A stretch of DNA of 64,000 bases from NCBI RefSeq assembly GCF_003591035.1, contig NZ_QYUO01000001.1, positions 2,294,001 to 2,358,000 on the forward strand. Direction: 5' to 3'. The stretch comes from Noviherbaspirillum saxi (GTDB lineage Bacteria > Pseudomonadota > Gammaproteobacteria > Burkholderiales > Burkholderiaceae_D). Position 1 is the first letter of the stretch, and each line of letters starts with the position of its first letter. A program made the position numbers and the translations under genes. Below, in pieces: positions 17,653 through 27,563 of the stretch. The notes below the pieces were generated by a model. The model did no database searches. It was given only the letters and a program-made list of their open reading frames with translations, and was not told the origin of the DNA.

Positions 17653-20600
17653 TTCGCAGCTCCTGCCAATTAGGAATTTCTCTCCAGCTGAACCGTCCTG
17701 CCGGCGGTTTGATTTCAATCTTTTCGCCAACTGCCGCGCCTCCAGCCGCTACACCGGTGCCAGACGCCGTTTTGGCACCGGTCCCGAAATTGACGACGGA
17801 GTACTTTTTCTTGACCGCACGCCTTCCAATTGCATTGCGTTCGCCGACTTCAGTCCCAGTTTCAAAAGGCACTGGCGCACTCAGCATGCCGACGGCCGAC
17901 AAGTGGCCTGTGACACCGCCATTCGCCGGCATGCCGCTTAATGTGTCGACCACATAGCTTCGTCCGCCACCGGCGTCGCAAGGGTCGGAACCCGGGATCA
18001 GGGTATTGAAGAACAACAGGCCGTTGATCAGCATCGGGTTTGTGACGCTGCGTTCCCCTGTCGCCGAATCGGGAAAATCGAAATACCATCCTTTTGCACC
18101 GGTGATATTTGCGTCGTAGCTAAGCTCGGCACCTGTTATTTTGAATGCACCGTTTACTTTTTCGAGCGAACGCGAGGCAAGATCGGCGCGGCCGCTGGCT
18201 GCATAATCGCTTTTCATGGCATCGAGCACGCCATAGAAAGACTGGGTTGAAAACTTCCCTTTGGCGGCATCATCCTCTTCAATAAACTTGCCGGTACCAA
18301 TGAGCACGACATAGCCCCCACCCGGCGCGAAGGCAACACGCGGTTGCGTGGTCAAGGGCTGGCGCTTGCCCTTGTCATCCGTCGCCATAAAGAGCGGTGT
18401 GGTGCCGGCAAGCGCATCGTTCCAGGGAGCGGCCCCAGTGAAATCGAAGCGCCAAAGGTTGCCCTGCATGTCGCCTGCATACGCGTAGCGCACCGCGCCA
18501 TCGGCGCCCGTGACAAGCGCGGGTGCACTCAGTCCGTTTTGCACGCCCGCGTCCTTGGAGGGAGTACGGTATTTATAGTAATTGACGCCGAGTTGCCATT
18601 TGGCCGATGGCGGCTTGTCCAATGAAAGGAGGAATAATGCGCCCGACGCATCCTGATTGAAACGGCCTGCGCCATCATTCTTGTAATTGTTCATGCCGCT
18701 GGAGACAACGGCGAAGTACCTGTAATCGGGAGCGCCTTCTTTCGCGTAGGCACGAAATTTCGCAATAGCCGGCGTACCAATGACGTAACCCATATCGGGA
18801 TCGTCGGCATCGCCAAACTCGAACAGTGCCCGACCGCCTCCGGCAAATGATGCGGGGTCGCTCACGTCCAGCGCGAACACACCCTGTGCCCCGCCGCCCA
18901 TGCTCGCAAGAAGGACTGTTTTCCATCCACCTACAGCATGGGCTTCGGCCACGGTTACCGTGCCATCCATATATGGCTGATGCCGGTATTCGGGGAGGTA
19001 AGGCGATTCAAGCCAGGAATCAACGCATTGGGAACATAGGCAAACATTTCCAGGCCGCTCGTCGCATCAAACGCATGCAGCATGCCGTCATTGGCGCCGA
19101 CATACACTGCCTTGGCACGACCGGCATGCTTGCTGTAGAAGGTTTCGTATCCACTGCCTTGCACGCTGGTCGACGGTGCGCCAACAAAGACAGGATTGCC
19201 ATTGATGATGTCGCCCAATACACGCTTTCGCACGCGAAAAATCCCTCGGGCTGATCGGCTTCGAGTGCTCGTTCCCCGCGCAGGTAACCGACGCGATCGA
19301 CTCCCCGCCCATCGGCCTGCGTGCTTACCGGCGAAACGTCAAGCCAGGCTTTTTGCGCTTCGGTCAACTGATCCCACTTGAACTCGATGTTTTCAATACC
19401 GCCGGACGAAACGGATGAGGTATATATTCGTCGCTTGGCCGGGATCGGCTCCGCGCCCTTGGCCACAATACCGGTCAGAATTTCTCCGGCATCCCATTCC
19501 GCCGACTTGCCGATGTTGATTTCATCGTTGGCGCCCAGCGTCAGTTTCAGCTTTCTGAGGCTGCCACTCCATGTCGATGAATCGAAGCCGGGCTGATACA
19601 CGTGAGCACCGTCGGTCGATATCCTGGAGGTGGATACCGAAACGCCGGAAATCGTTCCTCCTCCTTCGGACAATGTGGAAAACACCTTGCCGATGGCACT
19701 GATCATTTCCTTCGGCTGGCCGGCCAGGAAATAGTTGCGGGGAACGGCGGTCGCATCCTTGCCATTGCTCCATGGCGCATAGCTTCCGCTAAGCGTTTCC
19801 CCGTCCGCCGTCAGGCTCACAAATGGATTATTGTCCTTGGTCTGGGGGTCGAAGCCGCCATATTTCGCCGCAAGGTAAAGCTGGCTATCGCGCGGTTTCA
19901 AGGCACGTTTACTGCCATCGACAAGGCCATTGCCGCCTTCATCCACGTCGATGGCGAAGGTTTTCACGCGGGTCGGTTTATCGACGCGAATATCGTTCGT
20001 ATTTGCCCAATAGGCCAAGCCGGCCATATAGTAAGTGCCATGCCCGGAAGCGCCAGTATCCTTCGCTTCAAGGCTGGAGAGATTGTCATTCTTTGCAGGG
20101 TTTCCATACTTGCCAGAAGTGTCGCTCTCCATCTCGCCGACTTTGCGCGTCCAGTCGACAACATTCAGTGCCGGCGCGGCTTCATCGGCAGACTCGATGG
20201 TGCGCGCAGCGTCATGCGCGTCGTTTTCGGTCTGTGAGGATCCATACTTGGTACGTGTATTCCCGGGTATGTAGCGGTCCCAATGCGTGTTCACGTCAGC
20301 GATGCTGAGGATGTAGTTTCGCTGACATGATGCTATTACGGGATCCTGCCATTTATCGATGACCGGAAAGTCATCTTTCATGGTGCCGGTGATATTGCTG
20401 ACGGCGTTCGATGTCGGCCCCTTACCTTGAAAATAGCGGATTCCTTCGTAATACAGTTCGCTTAGCGGATCGTATCGCTTGTAGTTTCCTGAACGGCCGA
20501 ATTTGTTGAGATAGTTGAGAACGCCGCTATTGGTCTTGCCGTCGCGATCAGACGGCATGTCGGGATTGTTGTAGAACCGGCCCGAATTCGCATCCCACTC

Positions 20601-21635
20601 GCGCCAGTCATTTTCTTTCACCAGGAAGTCCGGCGCTTCTCGACGGGTCGTGCCGACGTATTTGATCGGCGCACGCAGGACGCCGCCATAACGCTGCACG
20701 TCGTCATCGAGCAGATAACCCATGGCACCAACGCGCAGCTTGTCAGCATTTCGCTGAATCTGGCCGACCGGCTTGTATACGTTTCCGTATTGTTGGCATA
20801 GCTCTTTTCTCTGTGGTCCTTCGACCTCATCGCAAACCTTGACCCGGACAAGGTAGTCGCCCAATTTCTTGTCTGTCGCATTCTTCGGTGCCTTGCCAAT
20901 TCCATCCCACGTCGATGTGCAATACTGGCTCGCATCGTTGCCAACAACCGTGCCGGCGCTGGTATCACTGAAAAGAATGCGATTGCGGCAGGAAACGACA
21001 TAGAGTGTAGTCACATCGAAGGGGGTCACCATTTTCGGTGCACTGACGTTGCCACCGACAGTGACCGTCCTGCGCGGAAAGTAAGTGTTATGCGCATAAA
21101 AATTAGGCTCGGCGCCATCCCGCAATACCGCACGTTGCAATATGGTTTCCGTATCGGTGTCACGAATGCGGTCGCCGCCCGTCAGCGCATAGCGCACCAT
21201 GTCGATTGCCGAGGATGACGCCCAGTTCATGAAATTGCCACTGAATGTGCCATTCCCGCATTCGTGAATTGAATCGGCATTGGTGTCGATGACGAAGTAA
21301 AGGTCGTCGTAAAAGAGATTCGTGTCATTGCCGGGATTGCGGTTGCTGCCTTTGTAGCGATAACATTTTTTCGGATTGAAGTATCCGAGGTATTCATAAG
21401 TGCGGTTATAGGTGCCACCATCGCCTCGATAAGCAACGCCCACGGTAGGAAACTCAACCGAGAGGCTCAACAGCAAATTGGGGTGCAGATTTGCACGACC
21501 GCTGAATAGCGGTCCGGCGGCGATGTTCACTAAGGGATTGGGTGCATTTGCCGCAACCGCCGTAGCAGAGATGAACAAACCGAATGACGACAGAAATGCG
21601 GCGAGGTATATCGGTACAACAATTGCGTTCCTCAT
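17633..21635 (-). pseudogene. pilY1: Type IV pilus tip/assembly protein PilY1, broken by two single-base frameshifts
   Basis: A signal peptide opens the gene (MRNAIVVPIYLAAFLSSFGLF, ATG 21635 directly after the pilX stop). A large N-terminal part follows, then the conserved C-terminal beta-propeller. The reading frame changes twice: at the T5 run on the coding strand (19241-19237), where ...DQPEGFF must jump to RVRKRVLGDIINGNPVF, and at the C4 run (18995-18992), where ...NRLTSP must jump to EYRHQPYMDGTVTV. One added base at each point restores a single frame; 4003 nt plus 2 divides by three, giving 1334 residues. As written, translation stops after about 871 codons and lacks the propeller. 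It is either a true lesion or two homopolymer sequencing errors. PilY1 is secreted and acts in adhesion, surface sensing and pilus biogenesis. Confidence 0.9.
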
Positions 21636-22283
21636 CTATTTGTCAGCTTTCTTGTAAAACGTTTGCAATACCACTTGCGTCGAATCCCGCATGCCGAACC
21701 CGATCGCCGTAATTCGGTAAAACACTTCGGGCTTCTCGGCGGCGTAGCCTTTGTAGGCAAACATCATTGGTTCTATGACATAGCGTGGCTGACGTGCCGG
21801 AAGCGTCCCCATGCCGGCCGGGAAGCTGTAGCCGGTAAAGCGGCCATAGGGAACCGAGCTGGCATTTTCCGACGCATCCAGAAAGTCGACGGTTTGCCAT
21901 ACCGGAGCACTACCCTCCGCCGCGGCGCTGCACAGACCGACATCGATATTGGCGACCCCTGCCTTGCAACCGGTTGCCGGAAACGCGAGCATGTTGTCCG
22001 ATGCAAACAAGGCACTGCGCGATTTGGCCGCATCGGGCGAGCCTTCTATGTCGAGCTCGGCATCCATCAACGCAGCTTCGGCTGCCTGCAAAGCGATCTG
22101 GCGGTCACGATCATTGCGCGATACTTTCTCGCCCTGCAGTGCTATCCGCGCAGCCGAAATACCCAGCAACGAAACCACAATCAGCATGAGCAGCGACACG
22201 ATCAGGGAGACGCCTGTCTCTTTTGTGCGGTTTGCGACGGCAATACGAGTATTCATGCGTGAACCGACGTGCAGGGACGACAT
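21636..22283 (-). CDS. pilX: Type IV pilus minor pilin PilX
   Basis: About 215 residues from ATG 22283, two bases after the pilW stop with GGGAG upstream. The protein has the PilX-type N-terminus: a class III-like leader, G-VSLIVSLLMLIVVSLLGISAARIALQGEKVSRN, then RQIALQAAEAALMDAE, which is the PilX/GspK-like hallmark. The tail ends ...STQVVLQTFYKKADK. It is part of the pilVWXY1E minor pilin set; its stop codon abuts the pilY1 start. Confidence 0.92.
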   Translation of the reverse strand: MSSLHVGSRMNTRIAVANRTKETGVSLIVSLLMLIVVSLLGISAARIALQGEKVSRNDRDRQIALQAAEAALMDAELDIEGSPDAAKSRSALFASDNMLAFPATGCKAGVANIDVGLCSAAAEGSAPVWQTVDFLDASENASSVPYGRFTGYSFPAGMGTLPARQPRYVIEPMMFAYKGYAAEKPEVFYRITAIGFGMRDSTQVVLQTFYKKADK

Positions 22284-22285
22284 AT

Positions 22286-23251
22286 TCAATCGCCGCTCCC
22301 TGATGCCTGATTGCGAAGATGCACTGTGGTTGCGTACATCCTGCGCTGCCGATTGCGGGTAGCTTTCGAAAAATTCGTTTCCGTCAGACGCACGCCTTTG
22401 TCTGCGGATGCATGCATGTCGGAGTACTCCTTGCCGAACATGTCAAAAATCAGGTCATCGGTACTCGCAGGGATGCGGGTATTATTCGTGCCGCGCACAA
22501 GCACCGCGATCTGTACGGTGGCTATTTTTTTCCAGTGGGTCTTTGCATTTCCCACCGCTATGCTGACGCCCTGCGGTATGGTTGTCGCATCAAGTGCGTT
22601 AACCCCGGTGGCGCTGACCATTTGATTGGGGAGGCCGTCGTCATCCGTATCGACCCCATACAGAACTTGAAAACCTTCGACCCCGCGCACAATGGCGTCT
22701 GCCTTCCAGCTTGAATTTCCCAAATACTTGCAATACAGCTGGGGTTCGCCAAGCGAATCCTCCGCCACGTAGAAAAGACTGCCGCTACGCTGTTGGTCGG
22801 CGACCGGAAAGCCGGCGCAGTTAACTACAGTACCTTCAGGCGCTCCGAAAAACTGGACCGACAACACATCGCTTCCATTGACCGGCGCAGCGACCGGCGA
22901 TGCCATCCATGGAGCATCGCTTTTCAAACGGTGCGCATCCAGCCCCTCGATGCTTGGGTTCATTTCCGGCTTCACTATGGCAGGCGCCTCTTGTCTGTCC
23001 CAATTCACGTAAGCTGCCTGCCGTATGGCGCGGGTAAGAATTTCCATGGCATAGCGTCCGGTATCGTCCATTCGCGCTTCATCGTCCTGGGCCAGATAAC
23101 CGGACTTGGTAGACAACAGCAACGCCGTCGCCGCCATCACGACCAACAACCCCAGGGCGATTGAAATCATCAGCTCAATCAGGGTAAGGCCGTTTTCGCG
23201 CACCAATGACCGGGATATCGACGCGCTTTCCCTCAACATGTCGATATTCAT
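22286..23251 (-). CDS. pilW: Type IV pilus minor pilin PilW
   Basis: 321 residues. Prepilin motif ...RENG followed by LTLIELMISIALGLLVVMAATALLL, then the PilW-type GYLAQDDEARMDDTGRYAMEILTRAIRQAAYVNW segment. A central region VSVQFFGAPEG..., GSLFYVAEDSLGEPQLYCKYLG and VEGFQVLYGVDTDDDG is typical of PilW. It starts by a 4-nt ATGA overlap with pilV. Role: minor pilin in the tip-initiation complex with PilV, PilX, PilE and PilY1. Confidence 0.92.
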   Translation of the reverse strand: MNIDMLRESASISRSLVRENGLTLIELMISIALGLLVVMAATALLLSTKSGYLAQDDEARMDDTGRYAMEILTRAIRQAAYVNWDRQEAPAIVKPEMNPSIEGLDAHRLKSDAPWMASPVAAPVNGSDVLSVQFFGAPEGTVVNCAGFPVADQQRSGSLFYVAEDSLGEPQLYCKYLGNSSWKADAIVRGVEGFQVLYGVDTDDDGLPNQMVSATGVNALDATTIPQGVSIAVGNAKTHWKKIATVQIAVLVRGTNNTRIPASTDDLIFDMFGKEYSDMHASADKGVRLTETNFSKATRNRQRRMYATTVHLRNQASGSGD

Positions 23252-23838
23252 TGCACGTAGGGCTCGACAGTAAAGGCGACGCTGGGCGGAAATTGTTTGG
23301 CGGCGTCCTTCACAAGGCTACCGTCGGAATTTTTTGCCTGCCATCCCAGCTTGATGACCAATGAGGTGCCCGTCTCCGCACCCGGCTGGCAATTCCATGA
23401 CAGGGCGCGTGCAGCATCATCCCAAGGCTGGGAGTCGCGGCACACCAGCGCGCGTACATCCGGCAGCGTTGAAGCAATACGCCTCTTCCATTCGTAGACA
23501 TCAAAGTCGGCCAGCTCGCGGCTATTGCAGCTCACGGAGTAGCAAAGCTTGGACGGAGACTGCGGCATGCCATCGATGGAACGCTGATAGCTGAGACCAA
23601 CGAAAGGATTGTCGGTATCGCTCTTCTTCATCTGGCCGTCGTTCGCACGCATCTTGTCGGCAAGCTCGGCCGCCAGTTGGACCGCCATGGTTTGCAGCCC
23701 GGACTGGTGGTTAGTCCGCATCGCGGTCAGCTGCATTCCTGCTGCGCCAATAACGCCGATGGCAAGGATAAATACCGCAACCAGCACCTCGACAAGTGAA
23801 AAACCCGAAGTGTGTTGCTTAACCACGTCGCAAGCCAT
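23248..23838 (-). CDS. pilV: Type IV pilus modification/minor pilin protein PilV
   Basis: About 196 residues from ATG 23838 (a GTG at 23850 is an alternative). Prepilin cleavage at ...HTSG, then FSLVEVLVAVFILAIGVIGAAGMQLTAMRTN, with GLQTMAVQLAAELADKMRAN, the standard PilV pattern. Several cysteines follow in the head domain. It is the first gene of the minor-pilin operon, preceded by an AT-rich stretch with a promoter at 23873-23901. Confidence 0.92.
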   Translation of the reverse strand: MACDVVKQHTSGFSLVEVLVAVFILAIGVIGAAGMQLTAMRTNHQSGLQTMAVQLAAELADKMRANDGQMKKSDTDNPFVGLSYQRSIDGMPQSPSKLCYSVSCNSRELADFDVYEWKRRIASTLPDVRALVCRDSQPWDDAARALSWNCQPGAETGTSLVIKLGWQAKNSDGSLVKDAAKQFPPSVAFTVEPYVQ

Positions 23839-23872
23839 TTCTTTGCCCACAAAAGATACAATAAAACAATAT

Positions 23873-23901
23873 TATATATTTGTTAATTATTTTTTATGCA
23901 A
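23873..23901 (-). promoter_or_regulatory. Sigma-70 promoter of the minor-pilin operon
   Basis: On the minus strand TTGCAT (23901-23896), 17 bp, TATATA (23878-23873), in a very AT-rich segment; the start would be near 23866, some 28 nt before the pilV ATG. Confidence 0.6.
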
Positions 23902-23948
23902 CTTTTTTGACGCGTGAAATGAAATAGCGATGTGCGTTTTAAACGAGA

Positions 23949-24419
23949 TTATTTGGAAGGAGTTTTGCGTTCGCGCCCGACTTCAGCGATTGCGTCCTGG
24001 AACTCGGCCACGTCTTCAAAGCTCTTGTAGACAGAGGCAAAGCGTATATAGGCAATCTTGTCGAGTCGTTTGAGTTCGCGCATGACGAGTTCGCCGATAT
24101 GGCCGGACAAGACTTCGCGCACGCCGCTGGAAAGCAGTTTTTCTTCGATACGATGTATCGCGGCATCCACTGCTTCCGCGGACACCGGCCGCTTGCGTAA
24201 GGCCAGCATGAGACTGGCGCGCAGTTTGGCCGCGTCGAAATCGGTGCGACTGCCATTTTTCTTGACGATGACCGGCATCAGCAACTCGATGCGTTCATAA
24301 GTCGTGAAGCGTTTATCGCAATGGGCGCAGCGACGCCTGCGCCGAATGGTATCCCCTTCTTCGGACACGCGCGTGTCGATTACCTGAGTATCTTCATGAT
24401 GGCAGAAGGGGCATTTCAT
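23949..24419 (-). CDS. nrdR: Transcriptional repressor NrdR
   Basis: 156 residues. Zinc ribbon CPFC...RRRRRCAHC in the first 35 residues, then an ATP-cone domain ([32 protein letters not shown]...). NrdR senses ATP/dATP and represses ribonucleotide reductase genes. It is downstream of glyA on the same strand, the order found in most Burkholderiales, though a 217-nt gap with a strong hairpin separates them. The pilus operon follows on the same strand. Confidence 0.97.
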   Translation of the reverse strand: MKCPFCHHEDTQVIDTRVSEEGDTIRRRRRCAHCDKRFTTYERIELLMPVIVKKNGSRTDFDAAKLRASLMLALRKRPVSAEAVDAAIHRIEEKLLSSGVREVLSGHIGELVMRELKRLDKIAYIRFASVYKSFEDVAEFQDAIAEVGRERKTPSK

Positions 24420-24495
24420 GGCGGCTGTGGATAGGCGTGCGAGTTAGGAGAGGTCCTTAGTATCGCACACAAGCATTATCAACTCAGCAATTATC

Positions 24496-24535
24496 AATGC
24501 GGAAACAGGTATTTGCACGAACCTGCTTCCGCATT
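24496..24535. terminator. Long hairpin between glyA and nrdR
   Basis: A 15-bp stem with one mismatch, AATGCGGAAaCAGGT against ACCTGcTTCCGCATT, loop of 10 nt. It lies about 100 nt after the glyA stop. No U-run is present on either side, so it may be a processed or bidirectional 3' structure rather than a classic terminator. Confidence 0.5.
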
Positions 24536-24636
24536 GTCATTTGATCCGAGAGCTGGGTTACGCCGCCAGGTATGGTCATCACCTTGAAGCGCTGACCATG
24601 CCGGCGGCAAACCGGTCCTCGTTCGTATTACTTTGC

Positions 24637-25881
24637 TTAGCCGTAGACCGGGAAAGCTTCGGTCAGCTTGCGCACTTCCGCTTTCACCCGCTCGATCGTT
24701 GCCGCATCGTGCGGATTGTCGAGCACGTCGGCGATCAGGTTGCCGACCTTGATCGCTTCCGCTTCCTTGAAACCGCGGGTCGTCATCGCCGGGCTGCCGA
24801 GACGGATGCCCGAGGTAACGAATGGTTTTTCGGGATCGTTCGGAATGGCGTTCTTGTTGCAAGTGATGTGCGCCGAACCAAGGATTGCTTCCGCTTCCTT
24901 GCCGGTGATTTTCTTCGCGCGCAGATCGACCAGCATCACGTGCGATTCGGTACGGCCGGATACGATGCGCAAGCCACGCGCGATCAGGGCCTTGGCCAGT
25001 GCGTCCGCGTTCTTGACTACCTGCTGCTGATAAGACTTGAACTCGGGCGACAATGCTTCCTTGAATGCGACGGCCTTGCCGGCGATGACATGCATTAGCG
25101 GACCGCCTTGAATGCCGGGGAAGATTGCCGAATTGATGGCTTTCTCGTGCTCGGCTTTCATCAGGATCACGCCACCGCGCGGACCGCGCAGCGATTTGTG
25201 TGTAGTCGAAGTGACAAAGTCGGCATGCGGAACCGGATTCGGATACACGCCGGCAGCGATCAGGCCCGCATAGTGGGCCATGTCGACCATGAAATAGGCG
25301 CCGACTTCCTTGGCGATCTTTGCAAAACGTTCGAAGTCGATGCGAAGCGCATACGCGGAAGCGCCCGCGATAATCATCTTCGGCTTCTTTTCACGTGCCA
25401 GACGCTCCATTGCGTCATAGTCGATTTCTTCCTTGTCATTGAGACCATAGGAAACGACGTTGAACCATTTACCCGACATGTTGAGCGCCATGCCATGTGT
25501 CAGGTGACCGCCTTCGGCGAGCGACATGCCCATGATGGTATCGCCGGGCTTGAGCATCGCGAAGAAAACGCCCTGATTGGCTTGCGAACCGGAATTCGGC
25601 TGCACGTTCGCGGCTTCGGCGCCGAACAATTCTTTCAGGCGATTGATCGCCAGGGTTTCGGCGACGTCAACGAATTCGCAACCGCCGTAGTAGCGCTTGC
25701 CTGGGTAGCCTTCCGCATACTTGTTGGTCAGCTGGGAACCCTGCGCTTCCATGACGGCAGGCGAGGTGTAGTTTTCGGACGCGATCAGTTCGATATGATC
25801 CTGCTGACGCGTGTTTTCCTGCTGAATGGCGGACCAAAGTTCGGGGTCGACTTTGGCAATGGTATGGTCTTTTGTGAACAT
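24637..25881 (-). CDS. glyA: Serine hydroxymethyltransferase
   Basis: 414 residues, standard length. A PLP enzyme interconverting serine and glycine with formation of 5,10-methylene-tetrahydrofolate. The PLP lysine is in [15 protein letters not shown] (about residue 228), and the N-terminal [20 protein letters not shown] and [20 protein letters not shown] segments are conserved. It is preceded by a ZTP riboswitch and a good promoter, so expression should rise when 10-formyl-folate is short. Confidence 0.98.
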   Translation of the reverse strand: MFTKDHTIAKVDPELWSAIQQENTRQQDHIELIASENYTSPAVMEAQGSQLTNKYAEGYPGKRYYGGCEFVDVAETLAINRLKELFGAEAANVQPNSGSQANQGVFFAMLKPGDTIMGMSLAEGGHLTHGMALNMSGKWFNVVSYGLNDKEEIDYDAMERLAREKKPKMIIAGASAYALRIDFERFAKIAKEVGAYFMVDMAHYAGLIAAGVYPNPVPHADFVTSTTHKSLRGPRGGVILMKAEHEKAINSAIFPGIQGGPLMHVIAGKAVAFKEALSPEFKSYQQQVVKNADALAKALIARGLRIVSGRTESHVMLVDLRAKKITGKEAEAILGSAHITCNKNAIPNDPEKPFVTSGIRLGSPAMTTRGFKEAEAIKVGNLIADVLDNPHDAATIERVKAEVRKLTEAFPVYG

Positions 25882-25942
25882 GAAAACTCCAATCGATTAA
25901 GGAAGCAAAGTGGTTTTGCCGAAATCGAATGAGGGGCCAATA

Positions 25943-25987
25943 GGAAAAGGACAGGCAGCCTCAGTCGTGCATTCCATTTGGGCTGCC
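25943..25987 (-). terminator. Expression-platform terminator of the glyA riboswitch
   Basis: On the RNA, GGCAGCC (25987-25981) pairs with GGCTGCC (25960-25954) across a 20-nt loop and is followed by a pyrimidine/U-rich tract ending CCTTTTCC (25950-25943). The 5' strand overlaps the conserved CCTGGGCAG of the aptamer, so ligand binding and terminator formation should exclude each other, giving transcriptional control. Confidence 0.7.
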
Positions 25988-26098
25988 CAGGCGAACGGCT
26001 ATTGAACGGCTATTGATATCTCACGTTCCCCGGTGGATTTCCACCTTTTAGCCGGGCCGCGATGAATCGCTGCTGCCGGCATTCGCCAGTTACGTGAG
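25980..26098 (-). promoter_or_regulatory. ZTP/ZMP (pfl) riboswitch upstream of glyA
   Basis: The minus strand shows the family's core: outer stem CTCACGT (26098-26092) paired with ACGTGAG, then AACTGGCGAAT, a hairpin, CCACCGGGGAACGTGAG, a linker, and CGCCTGGGCAGC. These are the conserved halves of the pfl aptamer. It senses ZTP/ZMP, alarmones of folate one-carbon shortage, and fits glyA, which makes methylene-THF. The linker contains an 11-bp perfect tandem duplication (25993-26003 and 26004-26014). Confidence 0.93.
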
Positions 26099-26113
26099 AC
26101 GAAATGGAGCTAA

Positions 26114-26142
26114 ATTGTAAGTCAGCCCCTAGAATTCGGCAA
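26114..26142 (-). promoter_or_regulatory. Sigma-70 promoter of glyA
   Basis: TTGCCG (26142-26137), 17 bp, TACAAT (26119-26114) on the minus strand. The predicted start near 26107 lies just ahead of the riboswitch aptamer. Confidence 0.7.
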
Positions 26143-26240
26143 GGATGAGCGGCAAACGATTTTTGACGAATTGAAATGGTTACCCTGCCTTTCGGCTACA
26201 ATTTTGCGAACGCATCGTTTATGCATGAAAGGAAACGACC

Positions 26241-26987
26241 ATGATCGTATTGATTACTGGCGCAACATCCGGCTTTGGCGAAGAAATGGCGCGCAAGTTT
26301 GCACAAAATGGCCACAAAGTCATCGCGACCGGTCGCCGCAAGGAACGCCTCGACAAGCTTGCGGCCGAACTCGGCGCCTCGCTGCTGCCGGTCGAAATGG
26401 ATGTGAGCAACAAGGCATCGATCATGGCGGCAATCGATGCACTACCGTCCGAATGGGCCGACATCGATGTCCTGATCAACAATGCCGGCCTTGCATTGGG
26501 CGTTGAACCCGCGCACAAGGCTTCGCTGGAAGAGTGGGAAACCATGATCGATACCAATTGCAAGGGATTGGTCACGATGACCCATGTAGTCTTGCCCGGC
26601 ATGGTGGCGCGCGGTTGCGGAACCATCATCAATATCGGCTCGCTGGCAGGCGCCATTCCTTACCCCGGGGGCAATGTCTATGGCGCGACCAAGGCATTTG
26701 TCGATCATTTCACGCTCAACCTGCGGGCCGACCTGATCGGTACCGGCGTACGCGCCACCAATATCGCCCCCGGCCTGTGCGGCGGCACGGAATTCTCGAA
26801 TGTACGCCTGAAAAACGATGACGCCGCAGCCAAGGTCTATGAAGGCACCGTTCCGCTAACCCCAAGTGATATCGCCGAATCCGCTTACTGGATCGCCACA
26901 CTGCCGGCGCATGTCAACGTCAACTATCTCGAGATGATGCCAACCTGCCAAGGCTTTGGCACCTTGAATATCAAGCGAAATCTGTAA
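26241..26987 (+). CDS. Short-chain dehydrogenase/reductase, YdfG-like
   Basis: 248 residues, classical SDR. Nucleotide-binding TGATSGFGEEMARKF (residues 6-20), NNAG motif at about 87, catalytic Ser in GSLAGAIPYPGG and YxxxK in YGATK (about residue 150). It is closest in appearance to YdfG, an NADP-dependent 3-hydroxy acid (serine/threonine, malonic semialdehyde) dehydrogenase. ATG 26241 has AAGGAA nine bases upstream. It diverges from glyA and precedes ybgC by 51 nt. Confidence 0.9.
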   Translation: MIVLITGATSGFGEEMARKFAQNGHKVIATGRRKERLDKLAAELGASLLPVEMDVSNKASIMAAIDALPSEWADIDVLINNAGLALGVEPAHKASLEEWETMIDTNCKGLVTMTHVVLPGMVARGCGTIINIGSLAGAIPYPGGNVYGATKAFVDHFTLNLRADLIGTGVRATNIAPGLCGGTEFSNVRLKNDDAAAKVYEGTVPLTPSDIAESAYWIATLPAHVNVNYLEMMPTCQGFGTLNIKRNL

Positions 26988-27038
26988 TGCTCCGTATTGC
27001 AGCAAAATCATTGCGGCGCGTTGAGGGATGGCGGTGTC

Positions 27039-27479
27039 ATGGATAAAAGCCAGCCGGAGTTCGTCTGGCCGATTCGGGTTTACTATGAAGATACCGATAC
27101 AGGCGGGGTTGTCTTCTATGCAAATTATCTGAAATTTTTTGAGCGCGCACGTACCGAATGGCTTCGTCACTGTGGAATCGGGCAACAACTCTTATCGGAA
27201 ACGCATCAGGCGATGTTTGTCGTCAAGAGCACTTCTGTCGATTATCATGCTCCGGCGAAATTAGATGATGAACTGAAACTCACGGTCGTTGTCGAACGGC
27301 TAGGCCGCGCCTCGGTAGAGTTTGTACAAGAGGCTTGGCGAACAAAGGGAAAGGAAAGCATGCTGTTGACGAGCGGAAGAATCCGGGTCGGCTGCGTGCA
27401 TACCGCAAGCTTCAGGCCCATGGCTATCCCGAACGAAGTGCTGGACCGTATCCACAAAAGCAAGAGCGGCACGGCATAA
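27039..27479 (+). CDS. ybgC: Tol-Pal associated acyl-CoA thioesterase
   Basis: 146 residues, hotdog fold. The motif YYEDTDTGGVVFYANYLKFFERARTEWL includes the catalytic Asp and is the YbgC signature. The enzyme hydrolyses short acyl-CoA or acyl-ACP and is linked to phospholipid metabolism at the envelope. The start ATG 27039 gives the usual N-terminus; an upstream TTG at 26997 is unlikely. It is the first gene of ybgC-tolQRAB-pal-cpoB. Confidence 0.95.
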   Translation: MDKSQPEFVWPIRVYYEDTDTGGVVFYANYLKFFERARTEWLRHCGIGQQLLSETHQAMFVVKSTSVDYHAPAKLDDELKLTVVVERLGRASVEFVQEAWRTKGKESMLLTSGRIRVGCVHTASFRPMAIPNEVLDRIHKSKSGTA

Positions 27480-27563
27480 AATCCCACGAGACGACATCGT
27501 TTCCGCCCTGGCGGGAGAGATACGGTTGCGTGAATAGAATTTGCAATTACGTTAAAACATCCA

